From Methanomassiliicoccaceae archaeon UBA370 (GTDB taxonomy: Archaea; Thermoplasmatota; Thermoplasmata; Methanomassiliicoccales; Methanomethylophilaceae): DNA of 62,217 bases. The stretch covers positions 1 through 62,217 of the forward strand of contig DAUY01000004.1 in the NCBI GenBank assembly GCA_002505345.1. Direction: 5' to 3'. A program made the position numbers and the translations under genes. Shown one piece after another: positions 42,224 through 51,707 of this stretch. How positions within the stretch are numbered: the first letter of the stretch is position 1; each line of letters begins with the position of its first letter. Under the pieces are notes generated by a model. It did no database searches. It was not told the DNA's origin and was given only the letters and a program-made list of their open reading frames with translations.

Positions 42224-43657
42224 ATGAACGTATTGTCCGCATTCCATGACGGAGTCCTGTTCGCAGATGAATACATCTGGTATCTGGGACTTGTCCTTAT
42301 AATCGGTATAGGCTTCATACTGACCTTCAAACTAAGAGGTGTACAGCTTAGGAGTTTCTCGGAATCCGCGAGACTCGCCGTTTCCGGGGCAGAGGAGGGA
42401 AGGGAAAAGAAGACCGTTTCTTCGTTCGAGGCTTTCTGGGTGAGCATGGGCGCCAGAATCGGCGTCGGCAACATCGCAGGCGTAGGCCTTGCAATCATCA
42501 TGGGCGGCGCAGGTGCGATCTTCTGGATGTGGGTTTTCGCCCTCGTAGGCGCTGCAAGCAGTTTTGCGGAATGCACCCTGGGACAGATATTCAAGGAGAA
42601 GAAGTCGGACGGGCACTATCACGGCGGTCCCGCATATTACATCAAGAACGGCCTTAAGAACAGGAAGTTCGCGGTTTTCATCGCCCTGCTGATAATCGTC
42701 ACATACGGAATAGGATTCATAGGCGTGCAGTCCGCCAACGCTACCGATTCTTTTGTCAACGCATTCGATTTTGAGAACAACGAGATCGTTTTCGCCCTGA
42801 TCCTGACACTGATAGCAGGAGTGATCGTATTCGGGGGCATCAAACGCGTTGCGAAGGCCTCCGCAAAAATAGTACCTGTGATGGCGATAGCGTGGATGGC
42901 CCTTGTAATAATCACCGTATTTCTCAACTGGAGGATGATAGACGATGCACTCTCCATGATCTTCAAAGGGGCTTTCGGATATGACAGCGTACTAGGCGGT
43001 GCACTCGGCGCAGCTCTGATGTGGGGGCTTAAGAGAGGAGTGTTCTCTAACGAAGCGGGAATCGGTTCGGTGCCAAACATCGCATCTTCCGCGGAAGTGT
43101 CGCACCCCGTTAAACAGGGGCTGATCCAGTCCCTGGGAGTCATTTTCGATACGATGGTGATATGCAGCGGGTCCGCCTTCATCATACTGACGTATGTGGA
43201 TCTGCCCTCTCTCGGCCACATAGCCGACGGGGCACCTCTCGTTGCGGCCGCCCTCAGCGGCGGTCCGCTGGGCTCTGCGGCCCCCGCTGTTCTTTCAGTG
43301 TTCCTGGTACTTTTCGCGTTCACGAGCATAATCAGCTATTATTCGATGTGCGAATCGAATTTGAAATTCGTATCTGAGAAGGGCAAATATTCCATTGGCC
43401 TCAAGATTATGATAGTTTGTGTCGTGCTTCTTTCCTGTCTTGCACCGGTCCAGCTCATCTGGGACCTTTGCGATGTTTTCATGGCCGTTATGGGTATAAG
43501 CAACATGATAGCAGTGCTTTTGCTGAGCGGGTACGTGGTTGCTGCGCTGAAAGACTACAAAAGGCAGAGGGTCGCAGGGCTTGACCCTGTGTTCGAGAGG
43601 AAGAACATAGACCTGGACGCCTCCGGAATATCCCAGTGGGAAGGAAGGTCCGACTGA
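42224..43657 (+). CDS. Sodium:alanine/glycine symporter (AGCS family)
   Basis: 477-aa membrane protein with about eleven hydrophobic segments and the AGCS signatures SMGARIGVGNIAGVGLAI, GGPAYYIKNGL and FSNEAGIGSVPNI. Imports alanine or glycine with Na+. The start at ATG 42224 precedes the family N-terminus; TTG 42215 is an alternative. The family is mostly bacterial, and the next genes (proBA) are also bacterial in type. Confidence 0.93.
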   Translation: MNVLSAFHDGVLFADEYIWYLGLVLIIGIGFILTFKLRGVQLRSFSESARLAVSGAEEGREKKTVSSFEAFWVSMGARIGVGNIAGVGLAIIMGGAGAIFWMWVFALVGAASSFAECTLGQIFKEKKSDGHYHGGPAYYIKNGLKNRKFAVFIALLIIVTYGIGFIGVQSANATDSFVNAFDFENNEIVFALILTLIAGVIVFGGIKRVAKASAKIVPVMAIAWMALVIITVFLNWRMIDDALSMIFKGAFGYDSVLGGALGAALMWGLKRGVFSNEAGIGSVPNIASSAEVSHPVKQGLIQSLGVIFDTMVICSGSAFIILTYVDLPSLGHIADGAPLVAAALSGGPLGSAAPAVLSVFLVLFAFTSIISYYSMCESNLKFVSEKGKYSIGLKIMIVCVVLLSCLAPVQLIWDLCDVFMAVMGISNMIAVLLLSGYVVAALKDYKRQRVAGLDPVFERKNIDLDASGISQWEGRSD

Positions 43658-44776
43658 TCAAAGGACGGTCATGTTCCCGCTGTCTATAACGTCGGCGGGG
43701 CGGTCCTTTCCCAGAACCTCGTCGGCCTGAGAGGTCCTCATGCCGATCATGGAATGTACGTCGTCAGAGCAGTAGTTGGATATTCCGCGGGCTATCTCCT
43801 CGCCCCCGTACAATACGGCGACCAGGTCCCCCGAGTTGAACGCCCCGGACACTTCTGTGATCCCGACCGGCAGAAGCGATAGATGCTTTTTCAGCGCCTT
43901 CGCCGCTCCGTGGTCCACTTTGATAGTTCCCTGAGGACTGGCGGATTTCAGCCAGCGTCTTTTCTTGGGTATCGCGGAATCGGAGATGAATATGGTTCCC
44001 ACGTCTTCTCCCAATACGGCATCGAGAATGGCGTTATCTTCGAATCCCGAGGTGATTATCATCTTGCAGCCCGCATCCGCGCATATGCGTGCGGCTTCGA
44101 GTTTTGTCTTCATCCCCCCGACTCCTACCTTCGTCGTAGGATCGCCGGCCATATGCCTTACCGCTTCTATGTCCCTTACGGTGCTGATGATCTCGGCGTC
44201 ATCGAAAAGCTTTGGATTCTTATTGTATAGGCCTTTGACGTCCGACATTATGACGAGAAGGTCAGAGTCTGAATTGCTGGCTATTACGGCCGACAGAGTG
44301 TCGTTGTCTCCGAAAACCGCATCGATCTCTTTGGTGCAGACCGCATCGTTCTCGTTGAATATCGGTACGACGCCATTGGCCAGCAGGGTCTTGATCGTAT
44401 TGTTGATGTTGTTAGACGTCTCCCTGGCAGAATACGCGTCCATGGTCAGAAGGATCTGCGCTCCCAGAAGCCCGTGATTGTCGAATGCCGATTTCCACCT
44501 GAACATTAGTGCCGACTGTCCGACGGATGCGGCCGCCTGCCTCATGGGTATGTCGCTGGGATGCGCTTCGACCTTCATCAGGTTTAGACCTAGACCGATG
44601 GCACCTGAAGATACTATCAGGACCTCTTTCCCCATATCTTTTAGCGATTTTACCTGCCTGGCTATGCCGTCGAGGAACTTCATGGACTCTTCGGGCGAAT
44701 TCCTTGTTATGGACGAGGTTCCCACTTTCACGACCACTCTTTCGACCTCGCCCAGAAGTTCTTTCCTTTCGTTCAT
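43658..44776 (-). CDS. proB: Glutamate 5-kinase
   Basis: First step of proline synthesis from glutamate. The 372 aa have an amino-acid-kinase domain (VVVKVGTSSIT near the N-terminus, SSGAIGLGLN, FNENDAVCT, GVGGMKTKLEAA) and a C-terminal PUA domain (about 280-372), the long bacterial form. ATG 44776 overlaps the proA stop (ATGA); GTG 44785 is possible but less fitting. Confidence 0.95.
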   Translation of the reverse strand: MNERKELLGEVERVVVKVGTSSITRNSPEESMKFLDGIARQVKSLKDMGKEVLIVSSGAIGLGLNLMKVEAHPSDIPMRQAAASVGQSALMFRWKSAFDNHGLLGAQILLTMDAYSARETSNNINNTIKTLLANGVVPIFNENDAVCTKEIDAVFGDNDTLSAVIASNSDSDLLVIMSDVKGLYNKNPKLFDDAEIISTVRDIEAVRHMAGDPTTKVGVGGMKTKLEAARICADAGCKMIITSGFEDNAILDAVLGEDVGTIFISDSAIPKKRRWLKSASPQGTIKVDHGAAKALKKHLSLLPVGITEVSGAFNSGDLVAVLYGGEEIARGISNYCSDDVHSMIGMRTSQADEVLGKDRPADVIDSGNMTVL

Positions 44777-46095
44777 AGCGGGCACTTCCTTTCATTTTTC
44801 AGGTGCTTGAACTTCTTGGTTCCGTCCGCATATCCGCGGACCTCCTGGCCTTTCCCGATCAGGATGTATTTGTAGATCGTCAGGCCCTCCATGCCGACCG
44901 GGCCTCTTGCGTGTATCTTGCTTGTGCTGATACCTACCTCTGCGCCCTTGCCGAACCTGAAACCGTCGGCGAACCTGGTGGAAGCGTTGACGAAAACGTC
45001 CGCTGAATCCACCATCTTCACGAAATATCTCATGCTGGCACTGTTCTCGGTAATAATGGCGTCGGTGTGATTCGAGCCGTACTTGGCTATGAATTCCACC
45101 GCCTCCTCTATTGAGTCCACCACCTTCACCGATACGATAGGGGCACCGTACTCGGTACCCCAATCCTCCTCTGTGGCCTGCACCGTACCAAAAACGCCCT
45201 CTATCCCGGAAACGGAGGCGTCCGCCCTGACCTCGACCCCATTCTCGGCGAACAGCATGCACATCTTCGGCAGGAACTTCTCCGCCACGTCCCTGTGTAC
45301 CAGCACATTCTCCGCCGCATTGCATGCGGCGGGATACTGGATCTTCGAGTCCAGTGTAACGCGGAAGGCCTTCTCCATGTCAGCTTCGGAGTCTATGTAC
45401 ACCGTGCATATGCCTGCCGCATGTCCCAGCACCGGAATCCTGGTGTTCTCTTGAATGTATCTGACGAACGAGTTGGAGCCCCTCGGAATTAGAAGGTCCA
45501 GATATTCGTCCATTCCCAGTATGGCAGTGATGTCGTCGCGGCTCTCCATGAGCACGAATGCCTCTTTCGGGATACCTGCCGATGCCGCCGCTTCTGAAAG
45601 TATCTCGAACAGGGCCCTGTTGGAATTTGCGGCCTCCGAGCCTCCTTTGAAAGCAACCGCGTTCCCGCTCTTTAGACACAGGGACATTATCTGCGGCACC
45701 ACGTCCGGACGGGATTCGAATATCACTCCCACCACCCCGATCGGGCAGCGGACCTGGTACAGTTCCAGTCCGTCGTCCAGGTCTATGGTCGACACCGTCT
45801 CCCACACGGGATCTTCGAGGTAGGCCACGTCCCTTACGCCTGCGATCATCCCGGTTATCTTGCCGTCGTCGACCTGGAGCCTCTTGACCATGGACGCGCT
45901 GATCTTCCCGGCCTCCATCATCCTTGCGGCCGCATCCATGTCCTCGGCGTTGGCCTTCAGTATCTTCTCCCTGTTGCGGTCCAGAGCGTCGGCCATGGCC
46001 GAAAGCGCTTTGTTTTTCGTCGCGGTGTCGGTCGCCGAAAGCCTGACCGCTGCCGACTTGGCCTTGATTATATTTTCTGTGATTTCCCCCGACAT
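44773..46095 (-). CDS. proA: Gamma-glutamyl phosphate reductase
   Basis: NADPH-dependent reduction of glutamyl phosphate to glutamate semialdehyde in proline synthesis; ALDH-fold, 440 aa. Visible are VIFESRPDVVPQI, KGGSEAANSNRALFEIL and the catalytic cysteine in YPAACNAAENVLVHR, then NASTRFADGFRFGKGAEVG. Forms a proA-proB operon; proC is not in the window. Confidence 0.96.
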   Translation of the reverse strand: MSGEITENIIKAKSAAVRLSATDTATKNKALSAMADALDRNREKILKANAEDMDAAARMMEAGKISASMVKRLQVDDGKITGMIAGVRDVAYLEDPVWETVSTIDLDDGLELYQVRCPIGVVGVIFESRPDVVPQIMSLCLKSGNAVAFKGGSEAANSNRALFEILSEAAASAGIPKEAFVLMESRDDITAILGMDEYLDLLIPRGSNSFVRYIQENTRIPVLGHAAGICTVYIDSEADMEKAFRVTLDSKIQYPAACNAAENVLVHRDVAEKFLPKMCMLFAENGVEVRADASVSGIEGVFGTVQATEEDWGTEYGAPIVSVKVVDSIEEAVEFIAKYGSNHTDAIITENSASMRYFVKMVDSADVFVNASTRFADGFRFGKGAEVGISTSKIHARGPVGMEGLTIYKYILIGKGQEVRGYADGTKKFKHLKNERKCPL

Positions 46096-46199
46096 TGTGC
46101 TCCCTTCCCGATATTATGCGGTTATTGTATTTACGTTGGGCTGTGAGCCCCGTATCAGATGGGAAATTTAAAAATACGCGGAGAGGATTGTCTCGCCGA

Positions 46200-46286
46200 G
46201 CCGAGGTAATCTAGTCCGGTAAGGTGGCGGTCTCGAAAACCGCTGGCCGCAAGGCCTCGGGAGTTCGAATCTCTCCCTCGGCGCCA
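46200..46286 (+). tRNA. tRNA-Ser (CGA)
   Basis: Acceptor GCCGAGG pairs with CCTCGGC, anticodon stem GCGGT/ACCGC with loop CTCGAAA (anticodon CGA), a long variable arm (TGGCCGCAAGGCCTC), T-loop GTTCGAATC and discriminator G as expected for serine. CCA is encoded. A partial copy of the acceptor (GCCGAG) directly precedes it. Confidence 0.95.
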
Positions 46287-46292
46287 TTTCTC

Positions 46293-47429
46293 TCAGATTT
46301 TTTCCGAAAGGTCGTCGAGCTTCTTGCGGATCTTTGATTTTTTCGGACCTGCCCCGTTGTCCAGTTTCTGAAGCAGTTCTGCTTCTTCCTTCGTCACCTT
46401 CGATGGCACATCGATCTTGACGCGCACGAACATGTCTCCGCGGGTAGACGAATTGGCCGACCTGGGCATGCCCTTCCCGTTGATCCTCAGAACAGAGCCC
46501 ACCTGGGTACCCTTGGGTATCGTGAGGATTACCTTCTCGCCCTCCAGCGTCCTGACCTCCTCCTGTCCGCCCAGGACAAGCCTCGGATATGTGGTGGTTA
46601 TCCCGGTCCAAAGGTTCGCCCCGTCCCGGTCGAAGGCCTTGTCCTTCTTGACGTGTATTATAACGTAAAGGTCTCCCGGAGGCCCCCCGTTGTAGCTTGC
46701 GTCCCCGAGGCCCCTGAGCGTCAGGGTCGAGCCTTCGTCCACCCCTTTGGGTATGCTGACCTCGACCTTGGACGTCTTCTGCGTGTAACCGCTTCCGCGG
46801 CATTCGGGGCAGCGCTCTTCGTAGGACTTCCCGGTGCCGTGGCACTTGGGACAGTCGGAGACGGATACCATGTTTCCGAACATGGTCTGACGGACGGAAC
46901 GGACCTGGCCGGTTCCGTTGCACTGGCCGCAAGTGGATACCTTCCCGTCCTTGCCCCCTGTGCCTTTGCACGGGGCGCACGTCACCGTGTGGGGGACCTG
47001 CACCTCCTTCTTGACGCCGTTGAGGGCGTCGAGGAGGGAGATCTCGATATCCATCCTGAGCGAGTTGCCCTGCCTGGGACCTCTGCTCTGCTGGCCTGAT
47101 CTCCCTCCTCCAAATATGTTTCCGAAGAAATCACCGAATATGTCGCTGATGTCTTCCGCGTGGGTAAAGTCGTCCCATGAGAATCCGCCTCCGGAGAACT
47201 GGCTGTTTACAGCATCGCTTCCGTACGTGTCGTAGGTCGTCCTCTTTTCGGGGTCCGACAGGACCTCGTATGCCTCGGAGATCTCCTTGAACTTGGCCTC
47301 GGCGACCTCTTTGGGCTCTTCCGACACATCCGGATGGTACTTCTTGGCGAGCCTGCGGTAAGCGCTCTTTATCTCGTCCTGCGTGGCGCTCTTGTCCACG
47401 CCGAGCGTCTCATAGTAGTCTTTCCCCAT
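46293..47429 (-). CDS. dnaJ: Chaperone protein DnaJ
   Basis: Hsp40 co-chaperone that stimulates DnaK ATPase. The 378 aa have a J domain with HPD (KKYHPDVSE, about residues 30-38), a Gly/Phe region, four CxxCxGxG zinc motifs (from about residue 140) and the C-terminal substrate domains. Full-length type I form. Third gene of grpE-dnaK-dnaJ; no hrcA or CIRCE element seen. Confidence 0.97.
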   Translation of the reverse strand: MGKDYYETLGVDKSATQDEIKSAYRRLAKKYHPDVSEEPKEVAEAKFKEISEAYEVLSDPEKRTTYDTYGSDAVNSQFSGGGFSWDDFTHAEDISDIFGDFFGNIFGGGRSGQQSRGPRQGNSLRMDIEISLLDALNGVKKEVQVPHTVTCAPCKGTGGKDGKVSTCGQCNGTGQVRSVRQTMFGNMVSVSDCPKCHGTGKSYEERCPECRGSGYTQKTSKVEVSIPKGVDEGSTLTLRGLGDASYNGGPPGDLYVIIHVKKDKAFDRDGANLWTGITTTYPRLVLGGQEEVRTLEGEKVILTIPKGTQVGSVLRINGKGMPRSANSSTRGDMFVRVKIDVPSKVTKEEAELLQKLDNGAGPKKSKIRKKLDDLSEKI

Positions 47430-47443
47430 TCGCGTTTCCCAGC

Positions 47444-49303
47444 TCAGTTCTTGTCATCGTCGTCGACTATCTTGTAGTCGGCGTCTACGATGTTGTCGTC
47501 TGCTTTGCTCTCCTGCGACTCCTGCGCCCCCGACTTGGGGGCGGCATCGGCCTGGGAAGCCTCCTGGTATATTCTCTGGGAAATAGGCTCCATGGCCTTC
47601 ATCAGGGCGTCCATCTTCTTCTTTATGGATTCGACGTCCTCCGACTTGTTGGCCGTCTCGAGGTCCGTTATCGCATTCTCGATGGACGACCTCTCGGACT
47701 GGTTGACCTTCTCTCCAAGCTCCTCAAGGGACTTGCGTACGGTGTATATCGCCGTCTCCGCCTGGTTGTGCACTTCGATGGCCTCGACCTTCTTCTTGTC
47801 GGCCTCCGCGTAGGTGTCGGCCTCCTTGACCATCTGCTCGATCTCGTCCTTGCTCAGCTTGCTGGAGGACGCTATGGTTATCTTCTGCTCCTTGCCGGTG
47901 CCCTTGTCCTTGGCTGTCACCGTCACTATGCCGTTGGCATCTATGTCGAAGGTGACCTCGATCTGGGGTATCCCGCGGCGCGCGGGCGGTATGCCGTCGA
48001 GTATGAAGCGGCCGAGGGACGTGTTGTCCGATGCCATCTTCCTCTCGCCCTGGATGACGTTGATCTCCACCGAAGGCTGGTTGTCCGCCGCCGTGGAGAA
48101 TATCTGGGACTTCTTCGCCGGGATCGTGGTGTTCCTCTCGATGAGGGGCGTTGCGACCCCGCCGAGGGTCTCGATTCCAAGTGTGAGCGGGGTAACGTCG
48201 AGCAGGAGGACGTTCTTGACGTCTCCCGAAAGGACGGCTCCCTGGATCGCCGCGCCCATCGAAACGCACTCCATCGGATCGATGCCGCGCTGGATCTTGG
48301 GGCCGACGATGCTCTCCACATAGTTCTGGACGGTGGGCATCCTTGTCGGACCGCCGACCATGATGATCTTGTCTATCTTCTCCTTGCTCAGTTTGGCGTC
48401 TGCGATGGCCCCCTCGATGCACGGCTTGCACCTGGAGACGATCGGTTCGACCAGGTCCTCTAGCTTGGCCCGGGTCAGCGTCTGGGTGAGATGCTTGGGG
48501 CCGGACGCGTCGGATGCGATGAAAGGGAGGTTGATCTCTGTCTGCATTGTGGTGGAAAGCTCGATCTTAGCCTTCTCGCATGCCTCCCTGACCCTCCAGA
48601 ACGCCATCTTGTCAGCAGTCAGGTCGATACCGGTCTGCTTCTTGAACTCGCCTGCCACGTATTTCGTGATCACCTCGTCCATGTCGGAACCTCCGAGCTG
48701 TGTGTCCCCCTTGGTGGAGAGCACTTCGAAGACCCCGTCGCTAAGGTCCATTATCGTGACGTCGAGTGTTCCGCCTCCGAGGTCGAAGACCATGATCTTC
48801 TGCTCGGTGCCGTTCTTGTCGAGACCGAATGCCAGGGCCGCGGCCGTTGGTTCGTTGATCATGCGTACGACCTCTAGGCCTGCGATGGCGCCGGCATCCT
48901 TTGTGGCCTGCCTCTGATTATCGTCGAAGTAGGCCGGGACCGTTATCACTGCCTTATCGATGGTCTCTCCGAGGAACGACTCGGCGTCCCTCTTTATCTT
49001 CTGAAGGATGAAGGCCGAGATCTGCTGGGGAGTGTATTCCTTGCCGTATACCTTGATCTTCTCGCTTGTCCCCATCTTCCTCTTGACGTTCTTGATCGTC
49101 CCTTCGGGGTTAGTGACAGCCTGCCTCCTCGCCGGCTCTCCGACGAGCAGTTCGCCTTCTTTCGTAAATGCAACGTAGGACGGGAAAGATTTACCGCCGA
49201 CGCTGGTGCCCTCGGCGCTGGGGATCATGGACGGCCTTCCGCCCTCCATGGCCGATGCTGCCGAGTTGCTTGTTCCGAGATCTATTCCTATTATTCTTGA
49301 CAT
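47444..49303 (-). CDS. dnaK: Chaperone protein DnaK (Hsp70)
   Basis: ATP-dependent chaperone, 619 aa from ATG 49303. The nucleotide-binding domain begins IIGIDLGTSNS and includes VFDLGGGTLDVTI and VGGPTRMP; the linker DVTPLTLGIETLGG and substrate domain follow, with an acidic lid tail. A GTG at 49312 overlapping the grpE stop is possible, but GAGGAG is properly spaced only from the ATG. Like other mesophilic archaeal DnaK, probably of bacterial origin. Confidence 0.97.
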   Translation of the reverse strand: MSRIIGIDLGTSNSAASAMEGGRPSMIPSAEGTSVGGKSFPSYVAFTKEGELLVGEPARRQAVTNPEGTIKNVKRKMGTSEKIKVYGKEYTPQQISAFILQKIKRDAESFLGETIDKAVITVPAYFDDNQRQATKDAGAIAGLEVVRMINEPTAAALAFGLDKNGTEQKIMVFDLGGGTLDVTIMDLSDGVFEVLSTKGDTQLGGSDMDEVITKYVAGEFKKQTGIDLTADKMAFWRVREACEKAKIELSTTMQTEINLPFIASDASGPKHLTQTLTRAKLEDLVEPIVSRCKPCIEGAIADAKLSKEKIDKIIMVGGPTRMPTVQNYVESIVGPKIQRGIDPMECVSMGAAIQGAVLSGDVKNVLLLDVTPLTLGIETLGGVATPLIERNTTIPAKKSQIFSTAADNQPSVEINVIQGERKMASDNTSLGRFILDGIPPARRGIPQIEVTFDIDANGIVTVTAKDKGTGKEQKITIASSSKLSKDEIEQMVKEADTYAEADKKKVEAIEVHNQAETAIYTVRKSLEELGEKVNQSERSSIENAITDLETANKSEDVESIKKKMDALMKAMEPISQRIYQEASQADAAPKSGAQESQESKADDNIVDADYKIVDDDDKN

Positions 49304-49308
49304 ATCGC

Positions 49309-49890
49309 TCACTCCTCTTTTTCCTCTGCCGGATCTACGGCCTCGTTGCTCCCGGACTTCTCCGGGGCCTTAGTCACTTTCACTTTCGAGTACCTAAGTA
49401 CCCTGTCGCCGCTGGCGTACCCTTTCTGGAACACTTCGGCGATCCTGCCGTCCTCTTCTCCCTCCACGGTGCACAGGGCCTCGTGGAACCTCGGGTCGAA
49501 CATCCCCTCCGTAGGGACCTCCCCTATACCGTATCCCGCCAGGGTCTTCATCAGGTTCTGGCGGACCTTCCTGATACCCTGGATGAATTCACTGTCCTCG
49601 CCTGTGCTGTCGAGCGCCCTGTCCAGGTCGTCCAGCGTAGCGAGCAGGTCCGTGGCCAGGCCGTCGGCCGCATGCTTCCTGAACTCCTCCGTGTCTCTCA
49701 GAGACCTCTTGCGATAGTTATCGAAGTCCGCCTGTATCCTTTTTGCCGCGTTGAGATATTGGTCCGCAAGCTCCCTGGCCTCTGCCAGCTCGTCCTTGGC
49801 CGGCGCCTCTTCGCACCCGGTGCCCTCGGCGGCTTCCGCCTGCGCTTTCTCCTCTTCCGCCTTCACTTTTTCTCTAGACCTGCCAGTCAT
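49309..49890 (-). CDS. grpE: Nucleotide exchange factor GrpE
   Basis: DnaK co-factor, 193 aa: acidic N-terminal region, long coiled coil (about 40-100, with RIQADFDNYRKRS), and C-terminal beta-wing with GVPTEG-like GEVPTEGMFDPRFHEAL. ATG 49890 chosen; TTG 49905 is in frame five codons earlier. First gene of the chaperone operon on the minus strand. Confidence 0.94.
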   Translation of the reverse strand: MTGRSREKVKAEEEKAQAEAAEGTGCEEAPAKDELAEARELADQYLNAAKRIQADFDNYRKRSLRDTEEFRKHAADGLATDLLATLDDLDRALDSTGEDSEFIQGIRKVRQNLMKTLAGYGIGEVPTEGMFDPRFHEALCTVEGEEDGRIAEVFQKGYASGDRVLRYSKVKVTKAPEKSGSNEAVDPAEEKEE

Positions 49891-49922
49891 CTGCAACCAT
49901 CTCAAGGGGACTATAATGTTAA

Positions 49923-49943
49923 AGGGGGCCGGTCAGGCCCCCT
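49923..49943 (-). terminator. Terminator-like hairpin after the thermosome gene
   Basis: AGGGGGCC and GGCCCCCT form a perfect 8-bp stem with a 5-base loop. It lies between the thermosome stop (49958) and grpE, and on the minus strand is followed by TTTAACATTATAG, which may combine a termination tract and the grpE TATA box. Confidence 0.55.
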
Positions 49944-49957
49944 GTTTGTCTGCAGTT

Positions 49958-51595
49958 TCAGTCGTCGTCCATTCCGGGGGGCATTCCGCCCTCCCCTACG
50001 CCCAGGTCCTTGGAGGAGCCCGAGGATGCGATGACATCGTCGATCCTGAGGATCATGACGGCCGCATCGGTGGCGGAGTTGATAGCGTGCTTTCCGACCC
50101 TGTAGGGTTCGATCACGTTGAGTTTCGCCATGTCCTCGACCTTTCCGGTGAAGGGGTTGATGCCTGCTGTGATCTTGCCCTCTTTGTGCTGCTTCCTCAT
50201 CTCGATGATCATGTTGATCGGGTCGAGACCGGCGTTCTCGGCGAGGGTCGTCGGGATGACCTCCATCGCGGACGCGAACGCCTCAAGGGCGATCTGCTCT
50301 CTCCCGCCGATGGTAGCGGCGTAATCCCTGAGCCTCATTGCGATCTCCATCTCTTTGGAGCCGCCTCCGCACTCGATGAGCCCGTCCTCGACCGCGACCC
50401 TTACTGCGGACCAGGCGTCCACGAGAGACCTCTCGACCTCGTCGGCGACATGGTTGGTTCCGCCCCTTACTAGGACCGAGACGGTCTTCGGGTCCTTGAC
50501 GTCGGTGATGAATGTCATCTCTTCGTCCTCGACCTTCCTGAGCTCCACGAGACCGGCGGACCCGAGGTCTGCGGACGAGATATCGGATATCTTATTGACG
50601 ATCGCCGCGCCGGTGGACCTTGCGAGCCTGTCCATGTCGCTCTTCTTCACGCGCCTGCAGGCGTAGATCCCTTCCTTGGCGAAGATGTGCTGGGCCAGGT
50701 CGTCGATGCCCTTCTGGCAGAACACGACGTTGGCTCCCGCGTCCTTGACGTTCTTGACCATCTTCTTCAGCATGTTCTCCTCTTCTGCAACGAAGAGGGA
50801 TATCTGGCTGGGGTCTGTGATCTGGATCTTGGCGTCGACCTCGGTCTTCTTGACCTCGAATGCGGCGTCGATCAGTGCGATCTTTGCGCCCTTTACCGTT
50901 TTGGGCATGTTGGGCTGGACAGGCTCCTTGTCTATGATGAGCCCCTTGTAAAGTTTGGACTCTTCCATCCTGGCACCGGCCTTCTTGACGGTCTGGATGT
51001 TCTTGAGGTCCACGGTGTATCCTCCGTCGCTCTCTTTCTCGGCGACGGTCTTGACAGCTTCTACGACCAGATCGGAGAAGTAAGCCTTGGAGCCGCTGAC
51101 CTGTTTGCTTATCATGGCGACCTCGGCTATCTGTTTGAGGGTCTCCTCGTCTTTCAGCGAGACTTTCTTGGCTATCTCCCTCAGTATCTCCTGGGTCTTA
51201 TCGTTGGCAAGCCTGTATCCGGAAGTGATTATGGTCGGGTGCACGTTCGCGTCGATCAGGTCGACGGCCTTCTTCAAAAGCTCGCCGGTGATTATGACGG
51301 AAGTCGTGGTACCGTCGCCTACCTCGGCATCCTGGGCCTTGGCGACCTCCACGAGCATCTTCGCGGCGGGGTGCTGCACATCCATCTCTTTGAGGATCGT
51401 CACACCGTCGTTGGTTATCACGACGTCTCCGATGGAGTCTACCAGCATCTTGTCCATGCCCCTCGGGCCGAGGCTGCTCTTCACGGAGTCAGCTATTGCC
51501 CTCGCGGCGGTGATGTTGTTGTTCTGAGCGTCTTTGCCTTTGCTTCTCTTTGTTCCCTCTCTGAGAATCAGAATAGGTGCGTTACCCATACCCAT
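49958..51595 (-). CDS. Thermosome subunit (group II chaperonin)
   Basis: ATP-driven chaperonin of the CCT/TF55 family, 545 aa. Conserved segments: SSLGPRGMDKMLVDSIGDV, NDGVTIL, DAEVGDGTTTSVI, and GGGSKEMEIAMRLRDYA. ATG 51595 is preceded by GGAGGTTAAAAAT; the longer start would include that ribosome site. The C-terminus ends in a short GMPPGMDDD tail. A strong TATA box lies upstream. Confidence 0.97.
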   Translation of the reverse strand: MGMGNAPILILREGTKRSKGKDAQNNNITAARAIADSVKSSLGPRGMDKMLVDSIGDVVITNDGVTILKEMDVQHPAAKMLVEVAKAQDAEVGDGTTTSVIITGELLKKAVDLIDANVHPTIITSGYRLANDKTQEILREIAKKVSLKDEETLKQIAEVAMISKQVSGSKAYFSDLVVEAVKTVAEKESDGGYTVDLKNIQTVKKAGARMEESKLYKGLIIDKEPVQPNMPKTVKGAKIALIDAAFEVKKTEVDAKIQITDPSQISLFVAEEENMLKKMVKNVKDAGANVVFCQKGIDDLAQHIFAKEGIYACRRVKKSDMDRLARSTGAAIVNKISDISSADLGSAGLVELRKVEDEEMTFITDVKDPKTVSVLVRGGTNHVADEVERSLVDAWSAVRVAVEDGLIECGGGSKEMEIAMRLRDYAATIGGREQIALEAFASAMEVIPTTLAENAGLDPINMIIEMRKQHKEGKITAGINPFTGKVEDMAKLNVIEPYRVGKHAINSATDAAVMILRIDDVIASSGSSKDLGVGEGGMPPGMDDD

Positions 51596-51653
51596 ATTTT
51601 TAACCTCCAATTAATTCCATTTGGTGGATTCTGGTTGGATAAAGTTTGTTCTT

Positions 51654-51662
51654 CTATATAAA
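51654..51662 (-). promoter_or_regulatory. TATA box of the thermosome gene
   Basis: TTTATATAG on the minus strand, about 60 bases before the ATG, predicting a leader of roughly 35 bases that includes the GGAGGT ribosome site. Confidence 0.6.
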
Positions 51663-51707
51663 CATATCAATTAAAAGCCTGCATAGGTCACCGAGAAAAA
51701 CGACCGT

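Noticed and set aside
46195..46206. Duplicated GCCGAG before tRNA-Ser as a possible attachment site of an integrated element
   Set aside because: Only six bases repeat, directly next to the tRNA 5' end, with no integrase gene or second boundary nearby.
47444..49303. Long frames on the plus strand opposite dnaK and other GC-rich genes
   Set aside because: They mirror the coding frame through codon bias, lack ribosome sites and match no family.
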